From Anaeroplasmataceae bacterium (GTDB lineage Bacteria; Bacillota_I; Bacilli_A; Acholeplasmatales; Anaeroplasmataceae), in the NCBI GenBank assembly GCA_020025015.1, contig JAHHSV010000005.1:1-62371 (forward strand): DNA of 62,371 bases. Direction: 5' to 3'. Every line of letters starts with the position of its first letter. The first letter of the stretch is position 1. A program made the translations under genes and the position numbers. Below the pieces are notes generated by a model. It did not search any database and was not told the origin of the DNA. It worked only from the letters and a program-made list of their open reading frames with translations. This document shows, in pieces, positions 49,584 to 59,051 of this stretch.

Positions 49584-51365
49584 ATGAATTTAGTAGAAAG
49601 TTTACAATACAAATTAAGAGAAGATGGCATTAATGCCTATCTTATTCCAACTTCAGACTATCACCAAAGTGAGTACATTAGTGATTATTTTAAATCACGT
49701 GCTTATGTTAGTGGTTTTACTGGTTCAGCTGGTACTTTAGTAATCGCAATTAATGATGCGCGTTTATGGACTGATGGAAGATATTTCTTGCAGGCTGAGG
49801 TTGAGCTTGAGGGTTCTAACATAAGCTTAATGAAAATGGGTCAAAAGAATTTTCCGACAATCAACGAATATCTTGCTAGTATTTTAGATGATGGTTCAAC
49901 GCTTGCCTTTGATGGTAAGGTTGTATCAACAAATTTTATCCTTGATTTAAAGAAGGATTTAGGCAAGAAGAGCGTTACATTTAAGGATAATGTTGATTTA
50001 ATGGATTTGGTCTGGCCAAATCGTCCTCATTTACCTAAGGAACAAATTTTTATATTAGATGAATTCTTTACAGGTAAGTCTTATAAAGAAAAGCGTAAGG
50101 AGGTAATGAATAGCCTTAAGGATAGCGGTGCTAATGCTTTATTATTAACATCCTTAGATGATCAGGCTTGGCTATATAACCTACGTGGTAATGATATTAG
50201 CTATAACCCTGTTTTCTTAGCTTACACTTTAATTTTAGAGGATGAAACTATTCTTTATGTTGATAAGGATAAGCTATCTCAGGAGGTTTCAAAATACCTT
50301 AAGGATAATGATATTACAGTTAAAGATTATGATAAGGTTTATAGTGATTTAGTTGATGTTAAAAAGAAGAAATTCTTATTAGACTTTAATAAGGTTAACT
50401 ATTCCTTATATAATATTTTAAAGGATAATAATACTATTATTAATAAGGAAAATCCCACTTTAATTTTAAAGGCTATTAAGAATGAAATAGAAATTAAAAA
50501 TACTAAGCTAGCCCATATTAAGGATGGTATAGCGGTAACCAAATTTATGTATTATTTAAAGCATAATTGGCAAAAGGATGAATTAACTGAATGTAAGGCT
50601 GCTGATTATTTATATGATTGCAGAAAAGCATTAAAGGGATTCATTGAGCCATCATTTACGACAATTTGTGGCTTTAATGAGGATGCATCAATGCTTCATT
50701 TTGTGGCAACTCCTGAAAATGATCGTGTTCTTGATACTGATGGCTTATTATTAGTAGATTCAGGTGGACAATATTTAGAGGGTACTACTGATATTACTAG
50801 AACCTTCGCTATCGGAAATCCTAGTCATGAGATGAAGGTTCATTTCACAACTGTTTTGAAATCAGTTATTGCCCTAGCATCTGCAGTATTCCTAAGAGGC
50901 TGCCGTGGTGTTAACCTAGACATCTTAGCTCGTGGACCAATTTGGAAGCTATTAATTGATTATCGTTGTGGAACTGGCCATGGTGTTGGTCATGTTTTAA
51001 ATGTACATGAGGCTCCTAATGGCTTTAGATGGAAGATAGTTCCTGAGCGTAATGATTCAGCCGAAATTGTACCAGGTATGATTACAACTGATGAGCCAGG
51101 TATTTATTTAGATAGAAAATATGGTATTCGTACTGAAAATGAAATGCTTTGTGTAGAAAAGGGCACTAGTGAATTTGGGGATTTCTTAGGCTTTGAAACT
51201 ATAACCTATGCACCAATTGATTTAGATGCTATTTTACCTGAGATGCTAACTGAGGATGAAAAGAAATGGTTAAATGATTACCATGAGATGGTTTATGAAA
51301 AGATAAGCCCTTATTTAGAAAATGATGAGTTGGCTTGGTTTAAGAAAGCTACAAGAAAGATTTAA
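49584..51365 (+). CDS. M24B aminopeptidase P (Xaa-Pro aminopeptidase)
   Basis: Removes N-terminal residues that precede proline. 593 residues, the long three-domain form: two creatinase-like N-terminal domains and the pita-bread catalytic domain with the five metal ligands (LVDSGGQYLEGTTDITRTF, GTGHGVGHVLNVHE, TTDEPGIY, RTENEML). It runs divergently from the CvpA-type gene. Followed by two genes with short gaps. Confidence 0.92.
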   Translation: MNLVESLQYKLREDGINAYLIPTSDYHQSEYISDYFKSRAYVSGFTGSAGTLVIAINDARLWTDGRYFLQAEVELEGSNISLMKMGQKNFPTINEYLASILDDGSTLAFDGKVVSTNFILDLKKDLGKKSVTFKDNVDLMDLVWPNRPHLPKEQIFILDEFFTGKSYKEKRKEVMNSLKDSGANALLLTSLDDQAWLYNLRGNDISYNPVFLAYTLILEDETILYVDKDKLSQEVSKYLKDNDITVKDYDKVYSDLVDVKKKKFLLDFNKVNYSLYNILKDNNTIINKENPTLILKAIKNEIEIKNTKLAHIKDGIAVTKFMYYLKHNWQKDELTECKAADYLYDCRKALKGFIEPSFTTICGFNEDASMLHFVATPENDRVLDTDGLLLVDSGGQYLEGTTDITRTFAIGNPSHEMKVHFTTVLKSVIALASAVFLRGCRGVNLDILARGPIWKLLIDYRCGTGHGVGHVLNVHEAPNGFRWKIVPERNDSAEIVPGMITTDEPGIYLDRKYGIRTENEMLCVEKGTSEFGDFLGFETITYAPIDLDAILPEMLTEDEKKWLNDYHEMVYEKISPYLENDELAWFKKATRKI

Positions 51366-51367
51366 TT

Positions 51368-51679
51368 ATGAAAAAGACAAACATTTTAGATATCTTATTA
51401 GATGAAAATAATAAAAATGATATTATAATTTTAGATAATGAAAATAAGGAAGTTACATTTGAACAAATAATGACTATTCCTTATCATGATGAATATTTAG
51501 ATACTGATGATATTTATTGTATTTTACATCCAGTTTCTAAGTCCAAGCAATTTCCTATGGATATGGTTTATCCTTTTAAGGTACATAAGGAAGAGGATGG
51601 TGAATATTCCTTACAGGAAGTTGATGATGAGGATATCATTGATTATTTAAATCAAATGTATTTAGAGCAAAATGCGTAA
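51368..51679 (+). CDS. DUF1292 protein
   Basis: 103 residues, acidic, with the family pattern (IIILDNENKEVTFEQIMTIP and a later YCILHPV). Such small proteins are common near alaS/ruvX in Firmicutes, with no assigned role. It starts 2 bases after the peptidase stop; the SD is weak, so it is probably coupled. Confidence 0.75.
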   Translation: MKKTNILDILLDENNKNDIIILDNENKEVTFEQIMTIPYHDEYLDTDDIYCILHPVSKSKQFPMDMVYPFKVHKEEDGEYSLQEVDDEDIIDYLNQMYLEQNA

Positions 51680-51704
51680 ATTTAGATTAAGGAAGTAATA
51701 AAAA

Positions 51705-52805
51705 ATGTATGATTATTTAATAGTTGGTAGTGGCTTATATGGAGCAATTTGTGCTCATGAGCTTAAGAAAAAGGGTTATAGCTGTTTAGTGTTAGAAAAA
51801 AGAAATCATATTGGTGGTAATATTTATACCGAAAATATTGAAGGAATAAATGTTCATAAATATGGTGCACATATTTTCCATACCTCTAATGAAAGGGTTT
51901 GGGAATATATTAATCAATTTGCTAAATTTAATAATTATATTAATCAGCCCGTAGCTCGCTACAAAAATGAAATTTATAACCTACCATTTAATATGAATAC
52001 ATTTACTAAGCTATGGCCAGATGTATTTACACCTAGTGAGGCTAAGGCTAAGATTGAAGCAGAGCGTAAGGATTGCTACAAGGAAAACCCAGAAAATCTT
52101 GAGGAGCAAGCAATAAATTTAGTTGGTAAGACAATTTATGAAAAGCTAATCAAGGGCTATACTGCTAAGCAATGGGGTATGAAGTGTACTGAATTACCTT
52201 CATTTATTATTAAGCGTTTACCAGTTAGATTTACCTTTGATAATAATTATTTCAACGATTTCTATCAGGGTATTCCAATGGGTGGCTATACTAAGATTAT
52301 TGAAGCTATGCTAGAAGGAATTGAGGTTCGCTTAAATACTGATTATTTAGCTGATCGTGATTCATATAACGCTTTAGCTAAGCATATTATTTATACTGGT
52401 CAAATTGATGCTTATTATGATTATCAGTTTGGACCACTTGAATATCGTACAGTTAGATTTGAAACTGAGGTTTTAGACACTAATAATTATCAAGGTAATG
52501 CAGTTGTAAATTATACAGAATATGAGGTTCCATTTACTCGTATTATTGAGCATAAGCATTTTGAATTTGATACTACTAGCCCTAAGACTATTATTTCTCG
52601 TGAATATTCAACTAAGTGGACTAAGGGCGATGAGCCATATTATCCAGTTAATAATGAGGCTAATAACAACCTATATTTAAAGTATAAGGAATTAGCGGAT
52701 AAGGAGACTAAAATTCACTTTGGTGGAAGACTTGGTGAATATAAATATTATGATATGGATAAGGTTGTTTTAAGTGCTTTAGATTATTTAGAGACCTTGA
52801 AATAA
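51705..52805 (+). CDS. glf: UDP-galactopyranose mutase
   Basis: Flavoenzyme that interconverts UDP-galactopyranose and UDP-galactofuranose for surface polysaccharide. 366 residues: FAD motif VGSGLYGAICAHELKKKG, EKRNHIGGN, the HKYGAHIFHT segment, the WGMKCTELP region and the final GGRLGEYKYYDMD. No glycosyltransferase or other polysaccharide gene is nearby, so the galactofuranose acceptor is made elsewhere. Confidence 0.95.
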   Translation: MYDYLIVGSGLYGAICAHELKKKGYSCLVLEKRNHIGGNIYTENIEGINVHKYGAHIFHTSNERVWEYINQFAKFNNYINQPVARYKNEIYNLPFNMNTFTKLWPDVFTPSEAKAKIEAERKDCYKENPENLEEQAINLVGKTIYEKLIKGYTAKQWGMKCTELPSFIIKRLPVRFTFDNNYFNDFYQGIPMGGYTKIIEAMLEGIEVRLNTDYLADRDSYNALAKHIIYTGQIDAYYDYQFGPLEYRTVRFETEVLDTNNYQGNAVVNYTEYEVPFTRIIEHKHFEFDTTSPKTIISREYSTKWTKGDEPYYPVNNEANNNLYLKYKELADKETKIHFGGRLGEYKYYDMDKVVLSALDYLETLK

Positions 52806-52824
52806 TTAAAAAATTCCGATATTT

Positions 52825-52852
52825 AGCCTAGAGATTTTCTCTAGGCTTTTTT
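52825..52852 (+). terminator. Terminator after glf
   Basis: AGCCTAGAG/CTCTAGGCT stem, 5-base loop, then six T. Confidence 0.92.
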
Positions 52853-52985
52853 ATGCTAAAAAAATATAAAAATTTCTAAAAAATAATAGTATTTTAAATA
52901 CATCGGTGTTATAATTTCTTGTATTTTAAAAATAGAAGTTTTTCTATGTAAAAATATATATTTATGAGAGTAGAGATTAGATAAT

Positions 52986-54353
52986 ATGGAATATGGATTT
53001 TGGTCACTTTTACCAGCTTTATTAGTTGTAATAGTTGCAATAAAAACTAAAAGGCCACTTGAAGCATTAATCCTTGGTTGTGTTTCAAGCTACGCAATTA
53101 TTGCTATAATTAATAAGCAAAATTTTATAACTATCTTTTTTGATGCCTTCTTCAAGGTAGCTACTAATAGAAAAAATGTATGGTTAATCATGATTTGTGG
53201 TTTATTTGGTAGCTTGATTCTATTGCTAAATGTTTCAAGGGGAACTCACGCAATAGCAAGGACGATTGGCAGATTCTGTAAAACAGAGAAGAAACTTTTA
53301 TTTTCAGCATGGATTTTAGGTATTATTATTTTCATTGATGATTATATGAATATTCTAACAACAAGCTCTTGCTTAAAGGAGCAAAGCGATAAGCTACGTA
53401 TTCCACGTCCAACCTTAGCCTATGTAATTAATTCAACGGGTGCTCCAATTTGTGTTATTGTACCTTTTTCAACCTGGGCTATATTTTATGCGACAACCTT
53501 CTTTGAGCAGCCAGCAGTTCAGGCCTTAGGCTATGCTTCAGCAATGGATGCTTATATGGCAGCGATTCCTTTTATGTTTTATGCCTTTGCTGCAGTTTTA
53601 ATTGTACCTTTATTTATTTGGGGAATTATTCCTGTTTTCGGGCCTTTAAAAAAATATTATACTGATTTAGCAGTTACAGTTCCAATTGAGGGAACTAATA
53701 AAACCTTAAAAAATGAAATAAAAGAAGAAAGAGCCCAAACTGGTAAGGCTATTGACTTCATTATTCCAATTGGGGTAATGATTATTGTAACAATTATTCA
53801 GGGCGATATGCTTATTGCCTTAGTTGCTTCAATCTTAACCTGTGGTATATTATATGTACCACGTAAGATAATTAAGCTTGGTGAGTTTGCGGACCTATGG
53901 GTTAAGGGCTTTGCGGATTTAATCCCAACCCTAGCAGTTTTACTATTTGCCTTCTTTATGAAGCAAGCTTGTACAGATATTAACCTACCTCAATATGTTA
54001 TCCATTTAGCTGAGCCATTATTAAATAAGTATTGGTTCCCTGCTATGGCTTTTGTCTTAGTTAGTATTTTGGCCTTCATTACTGGTGATAGCTGGGGTGT
54101 GCCTTCTATATGTATACCTATTATCATTCCAATGGCTGCTGTATGTGATGCTAATATTATTTTAACTATGGCAGCAGTAGTATCTGGTGGTGTATTCTGT
54201 AGCCATGCCTGCTTCTATAGTGATGCGACAATTTTAACCGCAACCTGCTGTGAAATTCGTGGTATCGATCATTCTAAAACTCAATTTCCATATGCAATGA
54301 TAGGATATATTATTTCCTTTATCTTATTTGTTATTTGTGGGTTTGTTATGTAA
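52986..54353 (+). CDS. NhaC-family Na+/H+ antiporter
   Basis: 455 residues with about 11 membrane segments. Family signatures: IIFIDDYMNILTTSSCLKEQSDKLRIPR, INSTGAPICVIVPFSTW and ITGDSWGVPSI. Some NhaC-family members exchange organic acids or amino acids (malate/lactate, for example), so the substrate is not certain. The gene uses a weak SD (GAGAG) and has its own terminator. Confidence 0.87.
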   Translation: MEYGFWSLLPALLVVIVAIKTKRPLEALILGCVSSYAIIAIINKQNFITIFFDAFFKVATNRKNVWLIMICGLFGSLILLLNVSRGTHAIARTIGRFCKTEKKLLFSAWILGIIIFIDDYMNILTTSSCLKEQSDKLRIPRPTLAYVINSTGAPICVIVPFSTWAIFYATTFFEQPAVQALGYASAMDAYMAAIPFMFYAFAAVLIVPLFIWGIIPVFGPLKKYYTDLAVTVPIEGTNKTLKNEIKEERAQTGKAIDFIIPIGVMIIVTIIQGDMLIALVASILTCGILYVPRKIIKLGEFADLWVKGFADLIPTLAVLLFAFFMKQACTDINLPQYVIHLAEPLLNKYWFPAMAFVLVSILAFITGDSWGVPSICIPIIIPMAAVCDANIILTMAAVVSGGVFCSHACFYSDATILTATCCEIRGIDHSKTQFPYAMIGYIISFILFVICGFVM

Positions 54354-54380
54354 AAAAAGAGAGCGTTTGCTCTCTTTTTT
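54353..54380. terminator. Bidirectional terminator between the NhaC-type gene and trpS
   Basis: AGAGAGC/GCTCTCT stem, loop GTTT, T-runs on both strands. Confidence 0.9.
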
Positions 54381-54382
54381 GC

Positions 54383-55375
54383 TTAATTTCTTCCTAATCC
54401 AACCTTACGGTAAACCTTTTGAAGCTTACGTGAGGCTAAATGGTAGGCTAAATCTCTACCGCTATTTAAAACTAAATCTAAATCGTTAGAGGAAATATAG
54501 TATTTATAACGCTCTTGAATTTTAGCTAATAAATCACAAACTAGATTTGCTAAATCACTCTTGAATGTAGCGTAGTTACTGTTTTCATATTGCTTTTCAA
54601 TCTCAACGATTGGCTTTTCGGTTAAGGCACTATAGATTGATAGAAGATTACTAATGCCAGGCTTATTTTCTAAATCATATTTAACCTTACCATCACTATC
54701 AGTTACGGCAGACATGATTTTCTTTCTTGCTATATTTAAATCATCTAGTAATGCAATATAAGCTTTAGGGTTAGGATCAGATTTGCTCATTTTCTTTTCT
54801 GGTTCAGTTAATGACATTATTTTAGCACCAACCTTAGTTATATAAGGTTCAGGAATCTTGAAGGTATCGCCGTAATGGTTATTAAATCTTTCTGCTAGAT
54901 TACGAGTTAATTCTAGATGCTGCTTTTGATCCTCACCAACTGGTACATAATCAACGTCATATAATAAAATATCTGCGGCCATTAAAGGTGGGTAGGTTAA
55001 TAAACCTGCTGAAACGCCCTTAGTTTGTTTAGCCTTTTTATCCTTGAATTGGGTCATACGCTCTAATTCACCGATATAAGAATTACATTCTAAAACCCAG
55101 CCTAATTGGTTGTGGCAAGGAACCTCTGATTGAATGAATAAATGAGCCTTATCGGGATTTAAACCACAGGCCAAATATAAGGCTGCTAAGTTTTTGATAT
55201 TTTGTTTTAGCTTTAGTTTTTCTTGAGGAACAGTTATGGCATGTAAGTCAGCGATAAATACTAATAGCTCAACGTCCTCTTCATTTTGTAAAGCAAGTAG
55301 GTTTTTGATTGCTCCTAAATAGTTACCAAGAGTAATGTTTCCTGATGGTTGAATTCCTGTAATAATTCTTTTCAT
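54383..55375 (-). CDS. trpS: Tryptophanyl-tRNA synthetase
   Basis: Class I synthetase for tRNA-Trp, 330 residues. HIGH-type motif PSGNITLGNYLG (near residue 10), the VPVGEDQKQHLELTR segment and KMSKS (near residue 197). Regulated by the T-box at 55390-55594. The protein uses TGG for Trp throughout the window, consistent with the standard code. Confidence 0.95.
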   Translation of the reverse strand: MKRIITGIQPSGNITLGNYLGAIKNLLALQNEEDVELLVFIADLHAITVPQEKLKLKQNIKNLAALYLACGLNPDKAHLFIQSEVPCHNQLGWVLECNSYIGELERMTQFKDKKAKQTKGVSAGLLTYPPLMAADILLYDVDYVPVGEDQKQHLELTRNLAERFNNHYGDTFKIPEPYITKVGAKIMSLTEPEKKMSKSDPNPKAYIALLDDLNIARKKIMSAVTDSDGKVKYDLENKPGISNLLSIYSALTEKPIVEIEKQYENSNYATFKSDLANLVCDLLAKIQERYKYYISSNDLDLVLNSGRDLAYHLASRKLQKVYRKVGLGRN

Positions 55376-55389
55376 ATTATTTCCTCCTC

Positions 55390-55594
55390 TAAATAAAAAA
55401 AGTAGAAGAATCCTTAAAGGACGCTTCTACGTGGTACCACCTTTATTCTGACTTAAAAAACCAGCACTTTAAGCTGTTAAAGCCAGCGTACTTTTAATCT
55501 CCTAATGCCCAGTAAAATTAGCTTATCTAAGGCAATTTCACCATCTGCCTCTCTCTAAAAGATAATTACCTAATTTAAATCATTATTCATCGAT
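55390..55594 (-). promoter_or_regulatory. T-box leader of trpS, specifier TGG (Trp), with terminator
   Basis: In minus-strand reading, AAGGTGGTACCAC and GCGTCCTTT are the antiterminator strands. Stem I holds GAGAGGCAGATGGTGAAA, and the specifier TGG (55511-55509) lies directly above the lower stem TAATG/CATTA. An intrinsic terminator GTAGAAG...CTTCTAC-TTTTTTT (55430-55394) competes with the antiterminator. So uncharged tRNA-Trp allows transcription to continue. An extended -10 TGC-TAAAAT (55609-55601) precedes it. Confidence 0.9.
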
Positions 55595-55680
55595 TAATTA
55601 ATTTTAGCACATTTATAATTATTTTTAAATAGATATAGTTATTTTTCTTTTGTAATGTTATAATAAAACTGGTGATTGAA

Positions 55681-56124
55681 ATGGTAACAATTTATACAAC
55701 AAATAGCTGTGCGTCTTGTAGAAAGGCTATTAAGTGGTTAAAAGAAAATAATATCAAATATAAAGAAATTAATTTTTTCACAACACCTTTAAAGCGCTCA
55801 GATATTTTAGCAATTTTAGATAATTCATTAAATGGCTTTGAGGATATAATATCTACTCGTAGCAAGGTATTTACAGAATCAAACCTTAATATTGATGATA
55901 TGAAATTTAACGAGCTAGTAGATTTCATAATTGAACACCCTAGTATTTTAAAGCGTCCAATTATTATAGATGATCGTAATATTCAGGTTGGCTATAACGA
56001 TGAAGAAATTAGAACATTTATTCCAGCTGAGGTTAGACGTAAGTGGATGTGTGATGCTCAAAATTGTGAATATTTAAAGACCTTAAGCTATGCCTTGGAA
56101 AAAGCTAAGAAGGAAGATAAATAA
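55681..56124 (+). CDS. spx: Spx-family redox regulator
   Basis: 147 residues, ArsC-like fold with the redox switch CASC (near residues 11-14) and the Spx end RPIIIDDRNIQVGYNDEEIRTF. Spx binds the RNA polymerase alpha C-terminal domain and switches on thiol-stress genes. Start: ATG 55681; the GTG nine bases upstream serves as part of the SD (GGTGA). No yjbH-type adaptor is seen here. CYTH and nadK neighbours echo the Bacillus spx-yjb region. Confidence 0.9.
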   Translation: MVTIYTTNSCASCRKAIKWLKENNIKYKEINFFTTPLKRSDILAILDNSLNGFEDIISTRSKVFTESNLNIDDMKFNELVDFIIEHPSILKRPIIIDDRNIQVGYNDEEIRTFIPAEVRRKWMCDAQNCEYLKTLSYALEKAKKEDK

Positions 56125-56136
56125 TCAAATAATATT

Positions 56137-56190
56137 AAAAGGGGGGTGAAAAAATTCGATTTTCGGATTATTTCACCCCCCTTAATTTTA
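56137..56190. terminator. Bidirectional terminator between spx and the CYTH gene
   Basis: AAGGGGGGTGAAA (56139-56151) pairs with TTTCACCCCCCTT (56171-56183), a 13-bp perfect stem. It shares the GTGAAA core with the hairpin at the window end. Confidence 0.88.
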
Positions 56191-56193
56191 AAA

Positions 56194-56751
56194 TTATGCT
56201 TTATTCATAATACAGCTATAAGCTCTATTTGATTTTCTAATAGGCTCCTTATATTCAATGTTATTAAGCTGAAGAAATTCCTTGAAATCCTTTAGGCCTT
56301 GCTTAATGTCTGAAACCTCATATTCAACCTCGTAATCAACGTTTCCGTAATATACGCTTCTATCGAAGAATAATGTACCATCCTTATATGGAGTTTTACA
56401 ACGGTAGGTTGTTAATTCACAAACATTTTCAACATCATAAGGTAAATCAAGAATTAAAGCATTGAAGCCTTCGTGTAAAAGCTTTAAAGCTTGCTTTTCT
56501 TGTAAGAAAATATGAGATTCTGAAGCTTCATTTTCATGAACACCATGCTCTTTCTTAGTTAATTTATAGTTAGAACCTTTTTGACGAATACGTAAAACCG
56601 TGTGCATTTGCTTAAGCTTGTAATCTGGGGTATCAAAATAATAATTTGTTTGGGCATAAATATTATTTTCTAAATCGAATTCCTTAATTAGAGCCTCGTA
56701 TTGTTCCTTGGTTATTATAGATTTAAATTCGAGTTCCATGTTAGTTTTCAT
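56194..56751 (-). CDS. CYTH-domain phosphatase (YjbK type)
   Basis: 185 residues. The ExExK signature (MELEFK) at the N-terminus and the tunnel residues (VLRIRQKGSNYKLTKKE, then FFDRSVYYGNVDYEVEYEV) place it among CYTH enzymes, which act on triphosphates such as thiamine triphosphate or inorganic triphosphate. In Bacillus it clusters with relQ and nadK. SD AGGAG 11 bases before ATG. Confidence 0.85.
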   Translation of the reverse strand: MKTNMELEFKSIITKEQYEALIKEFDLENNIYAQTNYYFDTPDYKLKQMHTVLRIRQKGSNYKLTKKEHGVHENEASESHIFLQEKQALKLLHEGFNALILDLPYDVENVCELTTYRCKTPYKDGTLFFDRSVYYGNVDYEVEYEVSDIKQGLKDFKEFLQLNNIEYKEPIRKSNRAYSCIMNKA

Positions 56752-56930
56752 TATCTCACATACTCCTTTTTTATAGTAATCTAATATTATGATATTTTTC
56801 CCAGTTTGTCTAGTCTTTGGTACATAAAAAGGCGTTTTCGTGTTGAATATAGAGGGATTTAAGCGTATTATTAACTTGATTAAGAATAAACTTGTGAAAG
56901 GAAAATAATCTTTTGATTAAGTGAAAGCCC

Positions 56931-57722
56931 ATGAAATTTTATATTGCATCAAAAACAGATTTTTATAGTAAAAAGGTAAAAAAGTATTTAATTGATAATT
57001 TAGATTATGAATTTTCTAATGACGATCCGGATATTGTTTTTACAATAGGTGGCGATGGAACCTTTTTGAAGGCAGTTCATAAATATCCTAATGCTTTATT
57101 TTTTGGTATTCATACAGGTCATTTAGGATTTTATTCTAACTTTAATTATAAGAATTTAGCTGGGCTTATTGCTTCAATTAAAAATAATACATTTACAACT
57201 TTAAACATGCCTTTGGTATCAGCTACTGTTTATGCAGGAGACAAGAAAGAAATCTATAACGCGTTAAATGAAATTACCCTAATATCTTCGCCACGTACCT
57301 TAATATTAGATATGTATATCAATGGTAAGGAGTTTGAGGAGTTTAGAGGAACTGGTATTTGTGTATCAACTCCTACTGGCTCGACAGCCTATAATAAATC
57401 ATTGGGTGGGGCAATATTAGATCATGATATAGATGCCTTTCAAATTACAGAAATGGCTGGTATTAATTCACGCTTTTATGAAACTATTTCAGCCCCTTTA
57501 GTTTTATCTGGCAAAAATACAGTTACCTTGACCCCGGGTAGCCTATATAAATCAATTAGCTTAACTGCTGATAATGCTTCCTACAGCATTGAAAAGCTTT
57601 CAAAGGTTGTATTAAATTATGGTAAGAGCTTTGTAAGGGTAGCAGTAGATCCAAATGTTGATTTTTTAGATCGAATTAAACGTTCTTTTTTTCACAATAC
57701 GAGAAAGAGCTTTAAAAAATAA
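56931..57722 (+). CDS. nadK: NAD kinase
   Basis: Makes NADP from NAD with ATP or polyphosphate. 263 residues, a typical short Firmicutes form: GGDGTFL (near residue 42), and STPTGSTAYNKSLGG. The SD is poor; a better AAAGGA lies 28 bases upstream, with a possible TAATC/GATTA hairpin between them. An in-frame stop rules out an earlier start. Confidence 0.92.
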   Translation: MKFYIASKTDFYSKKVKKYLIDNLDYEFSNDDPDIVFTIGGDGTFLKAVHKYPNALFFGIHTGHLGFYSNFNYKNLAGLIASIKNNTFTTLNMPLVSATVYAGDKKEIYNALNEITLISSPRTLILDMYINGKEFEEFRGTGICVSTPTGSTAYNKSLGGAILDHDIDAFQITEMAGINSRFYETISAPLVLSGKNTVTLTPGSLYKSISLTADNASYSIEKLSKVVLNYGKSFVRVAVDPNVDFLDRIKRSFFHNTRKSFKK

Positions 57723-57785
57723 TTAATAATTATGAGTAAGGTAGACAGAGTGGGAAAAATGATTTTTCAAAAATAAGCAACAAAG

Positions 57786-57799
57786 TAAAAACGTTTACA
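57786..57799. promoter_or_regulatory. cre-like site upstream of gap
   Basis: TAAAAACGTTTACA matches the cre consensus TGWAANCGNTNWCA at 13 of 14 positions. It is about 38 bases upstream of the -35, a place that suits activation by CcpA of a glycolytic gene rather than repression. Confidence 0.6.
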
Positions 57800-57831
57800 C
57801 TATTAACTGGCTAAATTTCATATTTGATTAC

Positions 57832-57864
57832 TTGAATTGACATACAAATATGATAAAATATAGT
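57832..57864 (+). promoter_or_regulatory. Promoter of gap
   Basis: TTGACA (57837-57842), 16 bp, TATAGT (57859-57864). An overlapping alternative is TTGAAT (57832-57837), 16 bp, TGA-TAAAAT (57854-57859). Confidence 0.75.
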
Positions 57865-57899
57865 TGTATTTAAAAATCACATTAGGAGGATGTAAAATT

Positions 57900-58925
57900 A
57901 TGGCAAATGCTGTAAAAGTTGCGATCAATGGTTTTGGTCGTATTGGACGTTTAGCGTTCAGACAAATGTTTGGTGCAGAGGGCTATGAAGTAGTTGCTAT
58001 CAACGACTTAACTAACCCAGCAATGTTAGCTCACTTATTAAAGTATGACTCAGCTCAAGGTAGATATGCTTTAGCTGACAAAGTAGAAGCTAAGGAAAAC
58101 TCAATCGTAGTAGATGGTAAGGAAATTAGAATCTACGCTGAAAAGGATGCAGCTAATTTACCTTGGGGAGAATTAGATGTAGACGTAGTATTAGAATGTA
58201 CTGGTTTCTATACTTCTAAAGAAAAAGCATCAGCTCACTTAACTGCAGGTGCAAAGAAGGTTGTTATTTCAGCTCCAGCTGGAAAAGATTTACCTACAAT
58301 CGTTTATAGTGTAAATGAGAAGACTTTAACTAAAGAAGACAAAGTAATTTCTGCTGCTTCTTGTACTACAAACTGCTTAGCTCCAATGGCTAACACTTTA
58401 AATCATTATGCAAAAATTCAATCAGGTATCATGACTACTGTTCATGCTTACACTGGTGACCAAATGGTATTAGATGGACCTCATCGTAAGGGTGACTTAC
58501 GTCGTGCTCGTGCTGCTGCATGCTCAATCATTCCAGCTGCTACAGGTGCTGCTAAGGCTATTGGTTTAGTTATTCCTGAATTAAACGGTAAGTTAATTGG
58601 TTCAGCTCAACGTGTTCCTGTTCCTACAGGATCAACTACTATCTTAGTTGCAGTTGTTGAATCAGATAAGGAAGTTACTGTTGAAGGTATCAATGCTGCT
58701 ATGAAGGCTGCTTCTAACCAATCATTCGGTTATACTGAAGAATTATTAGTATCTTCTGATATCATCGGTATCACTTATGGTTCATTATTTGATGCTACTC
58801 AAACTATGGTTACTAAGATTGATGATACTCATTATCAAGTTCAAGTTGTTGCTTGGTATGATAACGAGAACTCATATACTAGCCAAATGGTTCGTACTAT
58901 CAAATATTTCGCACACGTTGAATAA
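57900..58925 (+). CDS. gap: Glyceraldehyde-3-phosphate dehydrogenase
   Basis: Glycolytic enzyme, 341 residues. NAD motif INGFGRIGRLAFR, catalytic SCTTNC (Cys155), and the phosphate site segment (AATGAAKAIGLVIPEL). Start: ATG 57900 after AGGAGG; the in-frame ATG at 57864 lies in the promoter. The codon choice is visibly more biased than in neighbouring genes, as expected for a highly expressed gene. No pgk or tpi gene follows, so it stands alone. Confidence 0.97.
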   Translation: MANAVKVAINGFGRIGRLAFRQMFGAEGYEVVAINDLTNPAMLAHLLKYDSAQGRYALADKVEAKENSIVVDGKEIRIYAEKDAANLPWGELDVDVVLECTGFYTSKEKASAHLTAGAKKVVISAPAGKDLPTIVYSVNEKTLTKEDKVISAASCTTNCLAPMANTLNHYAKIQSGIMTTVHAYTGDQMVLDGPHRKGDLRRARAAACSIIPAATGAAKAIGLVIPELNGKLIGSAQRVPVPTGSTTILVAVVESDKEVTVEGINAAMKAASNQSFGYTEELLVSSDIIGITYGSLFDATQTMVTKIDDTHYQVQVVAWYDNENSYTSQMVRTIKYFAHVE

Positions 58926-58944
58926 TTTTAAAGGTGTAATTAAA

Positions 58945-58978
58945 AGAGTCTTTCCTTCGGGAAAGGCTTTTTTCTTTT
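58945..58978 (+). terminator. Terminator of gap
   Basis: AGTCTTTCC/GGAAAGGCT stem with a TTCG tetraloop and a long T-rich tail. Confidence 0.92.
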
Positions 58979-59051
58979 TAACTGGTAAATTATAATTTAG
59001 TTTATAACCAAGCATTTTTGTTGTCATAGCAAGATAATTTAACATTTCATA

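Noticed and set aside
58777..58995. 72-residue open frame overlapping the end of gap in another frame
   Set aside because: It is out of frame with the strongly conserved GAPDH C-terminus, has no SD, and runs through the terminator.
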